Source of the DNA: an uncultured Clostridia bacterium
Lineage (GTDB): Bacteria > Bacillota > Clostridia > Christensenellales > UBA1242
Direction: 5' to 3'
Assembly: GCA_937914725.1 (NCBI GenBank)
Contig: CALDMJ010000119.1
Location: forward strand, 1 to 22,846
Length of the DNA: 22,846 nt
The position numbers were made by a program, and so were the translations under genes. Shown here one piece after another: positions 1-6,895 of this stretch. The stretch's first letter is position 1. Every line of letters starts with the position of its first letter. The notes under the pieces are model-generated. The model was not told the DNA's origin and made no database searches. It worked only from the letters and a program-made list of their open reading frames with translations.

Positions 1-234
1 GACTACCGAATAAAAACGTTTGCACCGATGGGCAACAATCAAGTTTATAGCGGGGGTGTGGATATGGATAGCGTGGATGAAAATTTGATGAGTAAAGAAA
101 CAAAAAACCTATTTTTTACAGGCGAGTGTCTGGATGTAGACGGTTTGTGTGGTGGATATAACTTGCAGTGGGCAAGCACAAGCGCGATGATTGTCGCAAG
201 CGAGATAAAAGGGGAGAAAAAATGCTACAAGTAA
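1..234 (+). CDS. C-terminal end of a BaiN/HI0933-like flavoprotein (partial)
   Basis: The frame is open from base 1, so the gene begins upstream and only the last 77 residues are here. They contain GGVDMDSV, then FFTGECLDVDGLCGGYNLQW. This matches the C-terminal FAD-contacting motif (GE-x-LDVDG-x-x-GG-[FY]-NLQ) of the HI0933/BaiN family of NAD(P)/FAD-dependent oxidoreductases, which are cytoplasmic flavoproteins of mostly uncertain substrate. The usual Ala-Trp-Ser stretch after NLQ reads WASTSA here, so the end is normal. The stop (TAA, 232-234) overlaps the start of the next flavoprotein at 222, which suggests one transcript and translational coupling. The family call is firm; the substrate cannot be told. 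Confidence 0.8.
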   Translation, partial: DYRIKTFAPMGNNQVYSGGVDMDSVDENLMSKETKNLFFTGECLDVDGLCGGYNLQWASTSAMIVASEIKGEKKCYK

Positions 235-1873
235 ATGGGCTAAAACTGAAAGTCGGGTACACCGAACAAGACTTGCTAAGTGAATGTGCAAAGAAAATGC
301 GCGCCCGCGACGGCGAAATTGTCTCAATCGAAAAATTGAAGGAATCAATCGACGCTCGAGACAAAAGCAATATCGTCTACGTGTTGAATATAGCAGTCGA
401 AGTTATAAAAATTTCAAACATTTTGAAAACGTTTCCGTCGACCATACAGGGTTGTCGTATGAAAAAATCGCGTGTGCTAAGTGCCCCGTTGTTGTGGGGT
501 TTGGGCCAAGTGGAATGTTTTGCGCGCTCACACTTGCTATAATGGGATTGAAGCCAATTGTTTTGGAACAAGGCAAAAATGTGGACGAGCGCAAAGTGGA
601 TGTCGAGAAGTTTTGGCGAACGGGCGTCCTTGACGAAAATTCAAATGTACAGTTTGGCGAGGGCGGCGCGGGAACTTTCAGCGACGGCAAACTCAACTCT
701 AATGTATCTAACGATATTTGCAAAAAAGTCATCAATGAGTTTATTTTGGCTGGCGCGCCAAAGGAAATTTTTTATAAATCAAAACCACACATCGGTAGTG
801 ATAATTTGGTCAAGGTTGTCAAGAATATTCGCAACCGCATTGAAACTTTGGGCGGGCAAGTGCTATTTCAGCACCAGTTTGTCGACTATGAAGCAAAAAA
901 CAATAAGGTTTGCAAAGTTATTGCAAAAGATTTGCAAAGCAATAAATGTGTCGAATTTGAAACAGACATTTTGGCGCTTGGTGTCGGACATAGTGCGCTA
1001 AAAACATTTGAACTGCTTTATAATAAAGGCGTCAATATGCAGCCAAAGCCGTTTGCAATGGGGGTGCGAATTGAGCATAGGCAAAAGGACATCAATTTTG
1101 CGCAGTACGGCTCGTTTGGTGATAAGTTGCCAGCTGCAGATTATAAGTTAGTTGTGCACCTAGATAGCGGGCGCAGTGTGTTCACATTTTGTATGTGTCC
1201 CGGTGGCACTGTCGTCGCGTCTAGTGCTGAGAAAGAAACTGTCGTCACAAATGGAATGAGTAATTTTGCTCGAAACGAAGAAAATGCAAATTCGGCATTG
1301 CTTGTCAATGTTTCGCCCGCCGATTTTTACAAGGGCAGCGCCCTTGACGGGCTGTATTTCCAACGTTTTTGGGAAAACAAAGCATATGTTTTAGGTGGTG
1401 GGAACTATTGCGCGCCAAGTCAAACCGTCGGCGAATTTTTAGGGCTTGACCAAAACGATGATGCCGCGCGCGAAAACGCTGCTAATTGCGAAATGATCTC
1501 GTGCGGGGAAAACGCGTGTCATAACGGGAATACCGCCTGTGAAAATGTAGATGTTACCGCTACCTACAAGCCAAACGTCAAGCGCGCAAACTTGTGCGAA
1601 TGTTTGCCGCCATTTGTCTATGAGAGTTTGAAGCAAGCATTGCCCGAATTAAACAAAAAAATAAAAGGCTTTGCCAATAAAAATGCAATAATGACCGCAA
1701 TTGAAAGTCGCTCAAGTTGTCCCGTCCAAATCGCGCGCGATGCCACAGGGCAAGCAAGCGTGCTAGGGCTTTACCCAATCGGTGAGGGTGCAGGGTACGC
1801 AGGCGGAATCATTACAAGCGCACAAGACGGCGTTAAATGCGCTGAGCAAATCGCAAAAAATATTGAAAACTGA
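222..1873 (+). CDS. FAD-dependent dehydrogenase, COG2509 type, interrupted by an apparent -1 frameshift
   Basis: The protein starts at ATG 222 behind GGGGAG (211-216) and reads MLQVNGLKLKVGYTEQDLL, the usual N-terminus of COG2509 uncharacterised FAD-dependent dehydrogenases. At the A5 run 407-411 that frame leaves the family pattern, while the next frame continues it to 1873. Adding one A to the run restores one frame of about 551 residues (VEV-IKNFKHFENV), the expected full length. The downstream part has the Rossmann motif GFGPSG (about 494-511), VLEQGKNVDERKVDVEKFW, GEGGAGTFSDGKLN, and the C-terminal FAD motif GEGAGYAGGIITSAQDG. A poorly conserved insert rich in Asn, Ala and Cys lies at about 1450-1570. 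The heptamer at the shift (A-AAA-ATT) is not a canonical -1 slippery site, so a sequencing or assembly indel, or a fresh mutation, is more likely than programmed shifting. The substrate is unknown. Confidence 0.8.
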
Positions 1874-1929
1874 TTTTGCCGCATAGCCGCATATTTTATA
1901 GGTTTGCTATAATAAAACTTAGCGTGTTT

Positions 1930-2005
1930 TACACTTTTCCTATAAATTTAACACACAAAAAATACACTTTTCCAATAATTTTGAGGGTGGAAAATACACT
2001 TTTCC
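1930..2005 (+). repeat. Three direct copies of TACACTTTTCC at 32-33 bp spacing
   Basis: TACACTTTTCC occurs exactly at 1930-1940, 1963-1973 and 1995-2005. Each copy is followed by an AT-rich stretch (TATAAATTT, AATAATTTT, AATTTTTG). The 33 and 32 bp periods equal about three helical turns, so the copies lie on one face of the DNA. An extended -10 element, TGCTATAAT (1905-1913), sits just upstream. The function is not known; a multi-site protein binding region is possible. A 62-codon open frame through it has no ribosome binding site and is not called. Confidence 0.5.
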
Positions 2006-2028
2006 AATTTTTGCGCCAAAATCTTAGA

Positions 2029-2058
2029 AAAAAAGCGGCTTTCAACCACCGCTTTTTT
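2029..2058. terminator. Bidirectional intrinsic terminator
   Basis: The stem AAAAAAGCGG (2029-2038) pairs with CCGCTTTTTT (2049-2058) around a 10-base loop. It has an A tract on the left and a T tract on the right, so it can end the flavoprotein transcript on the + strand and the spo0A transcript on the - strand. If it is the real end for spo0A, that mRNA carries a 3' UTR of about 320 bases containing the hairpin repeats. Confidence 0.8.
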
Positions 2059-2145
2059 GTTTAACCTCTTATTTTGTTTCCACTCCCCAATATGCCAACA
2101 CACATAGAAAGTCTAACTTCTTGTCACACACAAAAGTGACTTACG

Positions 2146-2393
2146 TGTAGTGACAGTACCAATACCAGTGGTATTTGCCACCAGCAGTGCGCTATCGCAC
2201 TCGAGAACTAAAGTTTGTAGAAAGTATGTCTGTATGTCGTCCACGAAAATTAGTTGAATGTAGGAACAGTGACCACAGCCGTGCGCTATCGCACCCGAGA
2301 ACTAAAGTTTATAGAAAGTACTAAAGTTTGCCGCCTGCTAAAGTATTTTGTGTGTAGGGAAAGTATCTGCAGTCGCGGGGCTATCCCCGTGAG
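2146..2393 (+). repeat. Tandem hairpin repeat, three units of about 94-95 bp
   Basis: Two units share a 40-base block at 2187-2226 and 2281-2320 with only two differences. Each starts with the hairpin GTGCG-CTAT-CGCAC, followed by GAGAACTAAAGTTT and TAGAAAGTA. A third, diverged unit has the hairpin CGGGG-CTAT-CCCCG (2376-2389). The CTAT loops begin at 2192, 2286 and 2381, so the spacing is 94 and 95 bases. Units two and three also share the lead-in TGTAGG (2259 and 2353) and CAG just before the stem, and all units have GAG after it. The first unit has an extra hairpin, GTGG-TATTTG-CCAC, at 2169-2182. The third CTAT loop contains the spo0A stop codon (CTA, 2381-2383). Confidence 0.7.
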
Positions 2394-3133
2394 TCTATAA
2401 TCATTTTGTCGGAAATGAGAGCAATAAATTCACTGTTAGTAGGTTTCTCATTATTGTCATAAACCTTGATGCCGAAAATATTGTTAATGTTTTCAATCTT
2501 GCCGCGGTTCCACGCAACCTCAATAGCGTGACGAATGGCGCGCTCCACCTTGCTAGGTGATGTTTCAAACTTTTCGGCAATCGCAGGATAAAGTTCCTTT
2601 GTAATACTGTTGATAATCTCAGGATGACTGATTGAAAGTTTAATTGCCTCGCGCAAAAATTGATACCCCTTTATGTGTGCAGGAATGCCAACCGTGAGAA
2701 AAATGCTCGATATGCGCTCCTCAATTTCGCGCCTCTTGTTTTTTCCAATCGGCAAAACTTCGTAACTGTTTTGTAAATCTGCCAAATGCCTGCGCAATGT
2801 CTCACTATCAAATGGTTTTGCCAAAAAGTCGCTCGCGCCGCAAGACATAGATTTGCTGACAAACGACTCTTGTGTTAGCGCTGTCAAAACCAAAACCTTT
2901 GGCTTCCGTGTCACAAGTTTCGTCTGTATATAGTCTAGTATGTAAAACCCGTCGCGAGTCGGCAGTATTAAGTCAAGAATAAGTATATCTGGTTGTGTGC
3001 CAATTATGAGGTCAATCACTTCATCCCCATTGCTTGTTGTCCCAACAACCTCATAATCATAGTTTGTCGCAAAGTATTCCTTTAGTATCCTGCAAGAATC
3101 GTCGTCTTGTGCTATTAATAGTTTTTGTTTCAT
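2381..3133 (-). CDS. spo0A: Sporulation master regulator Spo0A
   Basis: This 250-residue response regulator has a receiver domain (about 1-120) and a C-terminal DNA-binding domain (about 140-250). The receiver has the acidic triad D10-D12, phosphoacceptor D54 in ILILDLILPTRDG, T84 in VLVLTAL, and K106 in AKPFD. The C-terminal half carries the Spo0A-specific IPAHIKGYQFLREAI and SKVERAIRHAIEVAWNRG helices, which bind TGTCGAA boxes. Length equals that of known Spo0A proteins (about 260-270) within a few residues. Spo0A~P switches on sporulation and other stationary-phase genes in Bacilli and Clostridia. The start has AGGGG nine bases upstream. The gene is monocistronic in appearance, with 197 bases separating it from the DUF421 gene upstream. 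Its presence suggests sporulation ability, but Spo0A alone does not prove it. Confidence 0.96.
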   Translation of the reverse strand: MKQKLLIAQDDDSCRILKEYFATNYDYEVVGTTSNGDEVIDLIIGTQPDILILDLILPTRDGFYILDYIQTKLVTRKPKVLVLTALTQESFVSKSMSCGASDFLAKPFDSETLRRHLADLQNSYEVLPIGKNKRREIEERISSIFLTVGIPAHIKGYQFLREAIKLSISHPEIINSITKELYPAIAEKFETSPSKVERAIRHAIEVAWNRGKIENINNIFGIKVYDNNEKPTNSEFIALISDKMIIDSRG

Positions 3134-3232
3134 TTTGTTACCCCTAATTTTTCTCCATTTTTTTTGAATGACAACGTACCCCGTTTGTCAAACAATGCAA
3201 GTTTAGCACATATTTCGTAAAAATAAAAACAA

Positions 3233-3285
3233 TTTTGTACAAAAACTATGATGAAATTGTACAAATTTTGTAAAAAATTGTCGAA
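3233..3285. promoter_or_regulatory. Candidate spo0A control region: two TTGTACAA palindromes and a 0A-box
   Basis: In the AT-rich gap upstream of spo0A, TTTTGTACAAAA (3233-3244) and a second TTGTACAA (3257-3264) lie about two helical turns apart. A perfect Spo0A box core, TGTCGAA, follows at 3279-3285 within AATTGTCGAAAAA. Spo0A binding to its own promoter region is established in Bacillus subtilis. TGTCGAA also occurs often inside genes here because GTC-GAA codons are common, so the core alone is weak evidence. I could not fix a -35/-10 pair for spo0A. Confidence 0.4.
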
Positions 3286-3329
3286 AAATGGCAGAATATT
3301 GAAAAAATGCAAAAAATGGCACAAATTTT

Positions 3330-4013
3330 TCATTTTTTATAATGGACATCAAAAGTGTCGTTTTGGTCGTCATAAAGGGCAACAATAATATTTTTCAAAT
3401 CGCGCTTATTTTTGATATTTAATTTTCTGAAAAGCCATGTGTGGTTCTTGCCAATGCTCGAAAGAAAATTGTCGTCAATGATTCCGTCCATTATGGCAAA
3501 CTTGGTAAGTATTGACATCGGTTTTGTAACGCCAACATCTGTGACTGTCGGCTGCAAGTATTCCGCCTTGGGCAAAATACTTAAATCGCCGCTCGTCTCG
3601 AAGATTGCGTACGCAACCTGCGATATGTCGAAAATGTTTTTGTTGCGGCACATTGAAATGACGTCACTTACATCCAGTTTTGACTTTTTCAAATTAGGGT
3701 AATCAATCTTTCCGTCCGCAATAATGATAATGGGTTTGCCGCGCAAAACCTTTTTTATAAAAGGGGTCGTCCTCTCAAGATAAGTGATTGATAAACTGAG
3801 TGCAAAAAACACCGCAATCGCAATCATATAAAAGTACCACGGACTTTCAAGGTCAGTCGACCACTCCGCCGCAATACTACCAATCGAAATGCCGACCGCA
3901 TAATCGACAAAATCTAGTTCCGCAATCTGTTTTTTGCCCAGCAACTTTGCAACAACAAACAACGCTACAAAACTATACACCGCATTGAGTAGCACCGTCA
4001 ACCAATCATACAT
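3330..4013 (-). CDS. DUF421 (YetF-type) membrane protein
   Basis: This 227-residue protein has three N-terminal membrane segments (about residues 5-24, 36-55 and 60-80), followed by a soluble domain. The motifs LLGKKQIAELDFVDYAVGISIGSIA and GKPIIIIADGKIDYPNLKKSKLDVSDV correspond to the DUF421/YetF family, whose members in Bacilli are membrane proteins of poorly known function, some linked to spores. A second conserved stretch, AIFETSGDLSILPK, matches the family's C-terminal domain. The stop TGA lies at 3330-3332. The gene is on the same strand as spo0A but 197 bases upstream of it, so they may or may not share a transcript. The family call is secure; the role is unknown. Confidence 0.88.
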   Translation of the reverse strand: MYDWLTVLLNAVYSFVALFVVAKLLGKKQIAELDFVDYAVGISIGSIAAEWSTDLESPWYFYMIAIAVFFALSLSITYLERTTPFIKKVLRGKPIIIIADGKIDYPNLKKSKLDVSDVISMCRNKNIFDISQVAYAIFETSGDLSILPKAEYLQPTVTDVGVTKPMSILTKFAIMDGIIDDNFLSSIGKNHTWLFRKLNIKNKRDLKNIIVALYDDQNDTFDVHYKK

Positions 4014-4136
4014 AGTGTTTTCCTCCGCCCCCTAGTTTGTGTATTGTCGCGTTTTTTATGCAAGTACAGGTTGAATGCTGTGCGCTGGCGCGGTCAATAA
4101 ATTTATGTAACCCATAAGTTATTGAGCCCCTTCTGG

Positions 4137-4262
4137 CAAGGCTCGCCTTGACTGCAGGTTTGGTTTCCGTCTCACAACAATATACACGCATCAACCAACA
4201 ACCACACCTGTGCCGTCTGGCACTCTCCGCTTCGGCGGCGACTGCGTCGCCAACTTCGGTCG
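4137..4262. repeat. GC-rich cluster of perfect short hairpins
   Basis: The 367-base gap between the DUF421 gene and the next promoter holds no gene I can support. It contains four hairpins: CAAGGC-TC-GCCTTG (4137-4150), GTGCC-GTCT-GGCAC (4210-4223), CCGC-TTCG-GCGG (4227-4238, a stable UUCG-type tetraloop), and GGCGAC-TGC-GTCGCC (4237-4251). The last two share bases and are mutually exclusive. The following TTCGGTCGAAATGACAAT resembles the dispersed 'TTTCGACCGAA' type of intergenic repeats seen in many gut bacteria (from memory). A 122-codon frame on the - strand crosses the cluster, but its Ala/Glu/Arg-rich translation looks like repeat read-through. Confidence 0.5.
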
Positions 4263-4380
4263 AAATGACAATGGAGGTTAGTGGCTTACCACATTTATAA
4301 GGTTTTTCTTGATTTTGGCTACCGCATACAATGAAAGTATTACTTAACCTCTTGCGGAGAGCGAAAAAGCGCAAAGTGGC

Positions 4381-4410
4381 TTGACAAGCGGCGGGGCTTT
4401 CGGGTATAAT
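4381..4410 (+). promoter_or_regulatory. Sigma-A promoter for the HAD phosphatase
   Basis: TTGACA (4381-4386) and TATAAT (4405-4410) are both perfect consensus hexamers with an 18-base spacer. Transcription would begin near 4417, just before the start codon at 4432. This also rules out a TTG start at 4381, since that codon is the -35 box itself. Confidence 0.85.
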
Positions 4411-4431
4411 GTGGGTGAGGGAAATGAGATT

Positions 4432-5097
4432 ATGAACGAAAGATTGAATGAAGTACTAGAAAGCAAAGAGGTTTTGATTTTTGACTTTGACGGCACGATG
4501 ACGGGCACGGAACATTTTAACTACCTTGTTCACAAGAAAAACTGGAAAAAGTACGGCATTGACTTGACAGAGGACGAGTATAAAAAAGTTATGGGCAAAA
4601 CAGTTGTCGACCTCAAAGAGCGCATAAAGGACGACTACGGCGACATTAACGCGCAAGTATTGATTAATGAGTACGTCAATGGTTTTCTTGAATTGACAAA
4701 AAACGAGGACTTGACAATGTATCCGTTTGTGCAACAAGCGCTGCAGAACAGCGACGGCAAAAAGATTTATATTTTGTCAAACCAAAGCACGCGTATCATT
4801 GACGCGTGCATAGAGAAATGGGGAATTAGAGACAAGTTTGAAAAAATCATTTCGCTAATGGATTTAAAGGACTTAAAGAAAATTGACTACTATCGCGACA
4901 CCGAAAAATACTTCGGCGCGCCGCAAGCCGACTGCGTATTGTTTGAGGACACGCAAAAGAACATCGACGACGGTATGTCGTGCGGCATATATACAGTTGC
5001 AGTCAAGCACCAGTTCAATAACCCCGTCGCGGACTTGATTATCGACGTCACGAGCAAAGGTAGCGAATGTTGCCAATGCAAATGTTGCCACAAATAA
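4432..5097 (+). CDS. HAD-superfamily hydrolase (beta-phosphoglucomutase-like)
   Basis: This 221-residue cytoplasmic protein has HAD motif I at residues 16-22 (IFDFDGT; nucleophile D18, general acid D20), motif II in YILSNQST, and motif IV/IV-like acidic residues in CVLFEDTQKNIDDG. The helical stretch after motif I (about residues 24-90) is a C1 cap, as in the beta-phosphoglucomutase and phosphoglycolate phosphatase group. The start at ATG 4432 follows GAGGG and lies 22 bases after a perfect promoter. The 5' UTR is therefore very short. The C-terminus ends in a cysteine cluster (CCQCKCCHK) that is not part of the usual fold. It appears monocistronic, since the L10 promoter follows. The substrate cannot be assigned. 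Confidence 0.88.
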   Translation: MNERLNEVLESKEVLIFDFDGTMTGTEHFNYLVHKKNWKKYGIDLTEDEYKKVMGKTVVDLKERIKDDYGDINAQVLINEYVNGFLELTKNEDLTMYPFVQQALQNSDGKKIYILSNQSTRIIDACIEKWGIRDKFEKIISLMDLKDLKKIDYYRDTEKYFGAPQADCVLFEDTQKNIDDGMSCGIYTVAVKHQFNNPVADLIIDVTSKGSECCQCKCCHK

Positions 5098-5243
5098 AAT
5101 TTGCCATTTTTGCAATCTATTGTGCACGCCCCAAAATGTAGAAAAGTCATTCGCGAGATTATCAAACTACAAAAAATGGGTGTGTATAAGGAATTTATAG
5201 AATTAACAATTTTTGCACCAAACTGAAAATTTGCAGAAAACAC

Positions 5244-5272
5244 TTGACAAACGACGCGGAATGCGCTATAAT
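5244..5272 (+). promoter_or_regulatory. Sigma-A promoter of the rplJ-rplL operon
   Basis: TTGACA (5244-5249) and TATAAT (5267-5272) are consensus hexamers with a 17-base spacer. The stretch 5098-5243 before it contains no gene, and I saw no clear terminator for the HAD gene in it. Confidence 0.9.
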
Positions 5273-5280
5273 AACGCTTA

Positions 5281-5430
5281 CAAGAAACTATCGCCATAGA
5301 CAGCAAGTGGGTTCGCCCGCAATTGCATAGCAAACTTGCCGAGGAGATGTGTAGGTAAATTTAGCGCAACTATGCAGGGTTTTTGCGCATTGTACTCTAT
5401 GCACTCATAAAGGCATAGAGTTTTTTGTAA
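5281..5430 (+). promoter_or_regulatory. Ribosomal protein L10 leader RNA
   Basis: The leader between promoter and rplJ has the features of the Firmicutes L10 leader. There is an AGACAGCAAG segment, the small hairpin GTGGGTTCGCCCGC, and the paired CTTGCCGAGG segment (5334-5343), followed by a terminator hairpin just upstream of the ribosome binding site. In this RNA family, excess L10-L12 complex binds the leader and favours termination, so r-protein synthesis is self-limiting. Position, layout and the following genes all agree. Confidence 0.8.
5394..5427 (+). terminator. Attenuator terminator of the L10 leader
   Basis: ACTCTATGC (5394-5402) and GCATAGAGT (5413-5421) form a perfect nine-pair stem around a 10-base loop, followed by TTTTTTG. 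It sits 14 bases before the rplJ ribosome binding site, so it must be read through for rplJ expression. Confidence 0.85.
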
Positions 5431-5451
5431 ACTATAGTAAGGAGGATGGAA

Positions 5452-5970
5452 ATGTCTGCTAATCTTGAAAAGAAAAAACAGATTGTAGAGGAAATCAAGG
5501 ACAAGGCTCAAAGAGCAAAATCAATTGTTTTCATCGATTACAGCGGAATGAATGTCGCAAATGACACGAAGCTTCGTCGTGAATTTAGAAAGAACAATTG
5601 CGAATACAAAGTTTATAAAAATAGACTTGTTTTGCGCGCTTTCAACGAACTTGGACTTGAAGGCTATGAAGAAAGATTGCAACACACATTGGCTGTCGCA
5701 TTCAGTTATGATGACGAAGTCGCTGTAGCAAAAGTTGCAAAGAACGCACTTGCCGACAATCCTACAATTTCAATCAAATTTGGTCTTGTAGATAAGCAAT
5801 TTATTGATGAAGACGGAGTCAAAGCACTTGCAGAACTTCCATCAAGAGAGGTTTTGGTTGCAAAATTGCTTGGTATGCTCAACGCGCCAGCAACTCAACT
5901 TTGTCAAGTTTTGTCTGCAAACGGCAGAAACTTGGTTTGCGCACTCGACGCAATCGCAAAGAAGAACTAA
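5452..5970 (+). CDS. rplJ: 50S ribosomal protein L10
   Basis: This 172-residue protein forms the base of the ribosomal stalk, anchoring L7/L12 dimers to 23S rRNA. The sequence has the L10 N-terminal pattern (KKKQIVEEIKDKAQRAKSIV, IDYSGMNV, KLRREFRKNNCEYKVYKNRL), the central FGLVD..FIDEDGVKALAELPSREVLVAKLLGML, and a C-terminal helix for L7/L12 binding. Length matches the bacterial family (about 165-175). I chose ATG 5452 because GGAGG (5441-5445) is six bases upstream; the in-frame ATG at 5446 directly abuts that ribosome binding site. rplL follows 49 bases after the stop. Confidence 0.97.
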   Translation: MSANLEKKKQIVEEIKDKAQRAKSIVFIDYSGMNVANDTKLRREFRKNNCEYKVYKNRLVLRAFNELGLEGYEERLQHTLAVAFSYDDEVAVAKVAKNALADNPTISIKFGLVDKQFIDEDGVKALAELPSREVLVAKLLGMLNAPATQLCQVLSANGRNLVCALDAIAKKN

Positions 5971-6019
5971 GCGCTTAAGCGCATAAAAATTACAACAATA
6001 AAAAATGGAGGAATTTATT

Positions 6020-6397
6020 ATGGAAATTAAAGAAATTGTTGAAGTAATTAAGGGTATGACCCTCACACAAGTAAGTGAACTTGTTAAAGCACTTGAAGAA
6101 GAATTTGGTGTTAGCGCTGCTGCTCCAGTAGCAGTTGCTGCTGCCCCAGTTGCTGGCGCTGCTGCTCCAGCTGCTGAAGAAAAATCAGAATACACAGTTG
6201 TATTGAAAGCAATCAACGCAGAAAAGAAAGCAGAAACAATCAAAGTTGTAAAGGAACTCACAGGTCTTGGTCTTTTGGACGCAAAGAAGCTTGTTGACGG
6301 CGCTCCTGCAACAGTTAAAGAAAACGCATCAACTGAAGAGGCTAAAGAAATGAAAGAAAAACTTGAAGCTACTGGTGCTACAATCGAACTTAAATAA
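6020..6397 (+). CDS. rplL: 50S ribosomal protein L7/L12
   Basis: This 125-residue stalk protein recruits translation GTPases. It has the N-terminal dimerisation helices (about 1-33), an Ala/Pro/Val-rich hinge (about 34-56), and the C-terminal factor-binding domain with VVLKAINAEKKAETIKVVKELTGLGLLDAKKLV. ATG 6020 is eight bases after GGAGG (6007-6011); the in-frame ATG at 6005 overlaps that site and is not used. Codon use is rich in GCT and GTT, unlike neighbouring genes, as expected for a very highly expressed protein. A strong terminator follows. Confidence 0.97.
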   Translation: MEIKEIVEVIKGMTLTQVSELVKALEEEFGVSAAAPVAVAAAPVAGAAAPAAEEKSEYTVVLKAINAEKKAETIKVVKELTGLGLLDAKKLVDGAPATVKENASTEEAKEMKEKLEATGATIELK

Positions 6398-6417
6398 TTT
6401 CATCTTACTTCTATAGT

Positions 6418-6453
6418 AAAACCGCTGCTCGGCATACCGCCCCAGCGGTTTTG
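6418..6453 (+). terminator. Terminator of the rplJ-rplL operon
   Basis: AAAACCGCTG (6418-6427) pairs with CAGCGGTTTT (6443-6452) in a ten-pair stem, ending in a short T run. The 15-base loop contains a second small GC-rich pairing. Confidence 0.85.
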
Positions 6454-6478
6454 TATTTTACAAAGTTTTTGCTATAAT
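6451..6478 (+). promoter_or_regulatory. Promoter of the first XRE gene
   Basis: TATAAT (6473-6478) has an extended TGC just before it (TTGCTATAAT) and a possible -35, TTGTAT (6451-6456), at 16 bases. The -35 overlaps the tail of the rplL terminator, so the two units are packed tightly. Confidence 0.65.
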
Positions 6479-6496
6479 ATATGTGGAGACGATTGT

Positions 6497-6811
6497 ATGG
6501 AAAAGTTTACGTATGATGATGTAATATCAAGAATTGGTTATTTTAGAAATAGGGCAAACCTTAGCGCTAGGGAAACAAGTTTTAGGTTGGACAAAAGCGA
6601 GTTATATGTGACAAGGATTGAAAACGGGCAAATTGCATTGAAGGTAAGCACGCTACTAAATTTGATTGATATTTTTAATATTAGTGTTCAAGATTTTTTC
6701 TATTTGGGCAAAGACTATAATGAGGAAGATAAAAACATTTTGGAATTATTTGGTAGGTTAACTCGCGAAAACAAGCAGTTTGCTATTGATTTTTTGAAGA
6801 AATTGCAGTAA
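6497..6811 (+). CDS. Small XRE-family helix-turn-helix regulator
   Basis: This 104-residue protein has a Cro/C1-type HTH at about residues 8-62: RIGYFRNRANLSARETSFRLDKSELYVTRIENGQIALKVSTLLNLIDIFNIS. The C-terminal 35 residues are charged and helical (NILELFGRLTRENKQFAIDFLKKL). ATG 6497 is preceded by GGAGA. It resembles the second XRE protein on the - strand at 11823-12122 in size, in the LSARE motif and in the C-terminal helix, so the two are likely paralogues. It lies between the r-protein operon and the site-2 protease gene, which has its own promoter. The target is unknown. Confidence 0.85.
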   Translation: MEKFTYDDVISRIGYFRNRANLSARETSFRLDKSELYVTRIENGQIALKVSTLLNLIDIFNISVQDFFYLGKDYNEEDKNILELFGRLTRENKQFAIDFLKKLQ

Positions 6812-6838
6812 AGATTAGACACCTGCTACTCAAAATAC

Positions 6839-6867
6839 TTGTTAAATGCTGCAATTTTTGATATAAT
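6839..6867 (+). promoter_or_regulatory. Promoter of the site-2 protease-scpA-scpB operon
   Basis: TTGTTA (6839-6844) and TATAAT (6862-6867) are separated by 17 bases. AGGAAAG follows as a ribosome binding site at about 6882-6888. Confidence 0.75.
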
Positions 6868-6895
6868 GGTGTATTCAAAATAGGAAAGTAGTCAT

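Noticed and set aside
395..420. Programmed -1 frameshifting in the flavoprotein
   Set aside because: The site lacks an X-XXY-YYZ heptamer, and I saw no obvious stimulatory stem just after it; an indel is simpler.
1876..2064. A 62-codon open frame after the flavoprotein
   Set aside because: It runs through the TACACTTTTCC repeats and the terminator, has no ribosome binding site, and its composition follows the repeat.
4006..4374. A 122-codon open frame on the - strand upstream of the DUF421 gene
   Set aside because: It crosses a cluster of hairpins, has a repeat-like Ala/Glu/Arg-rich translation and no convincing ribosome binding site.
4381..4431. An upstream TTG start for the HAD phosphatase
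   Set aside because: That TTG is part of a perfect -35 box with a -10 downstream; transcription starts after it.
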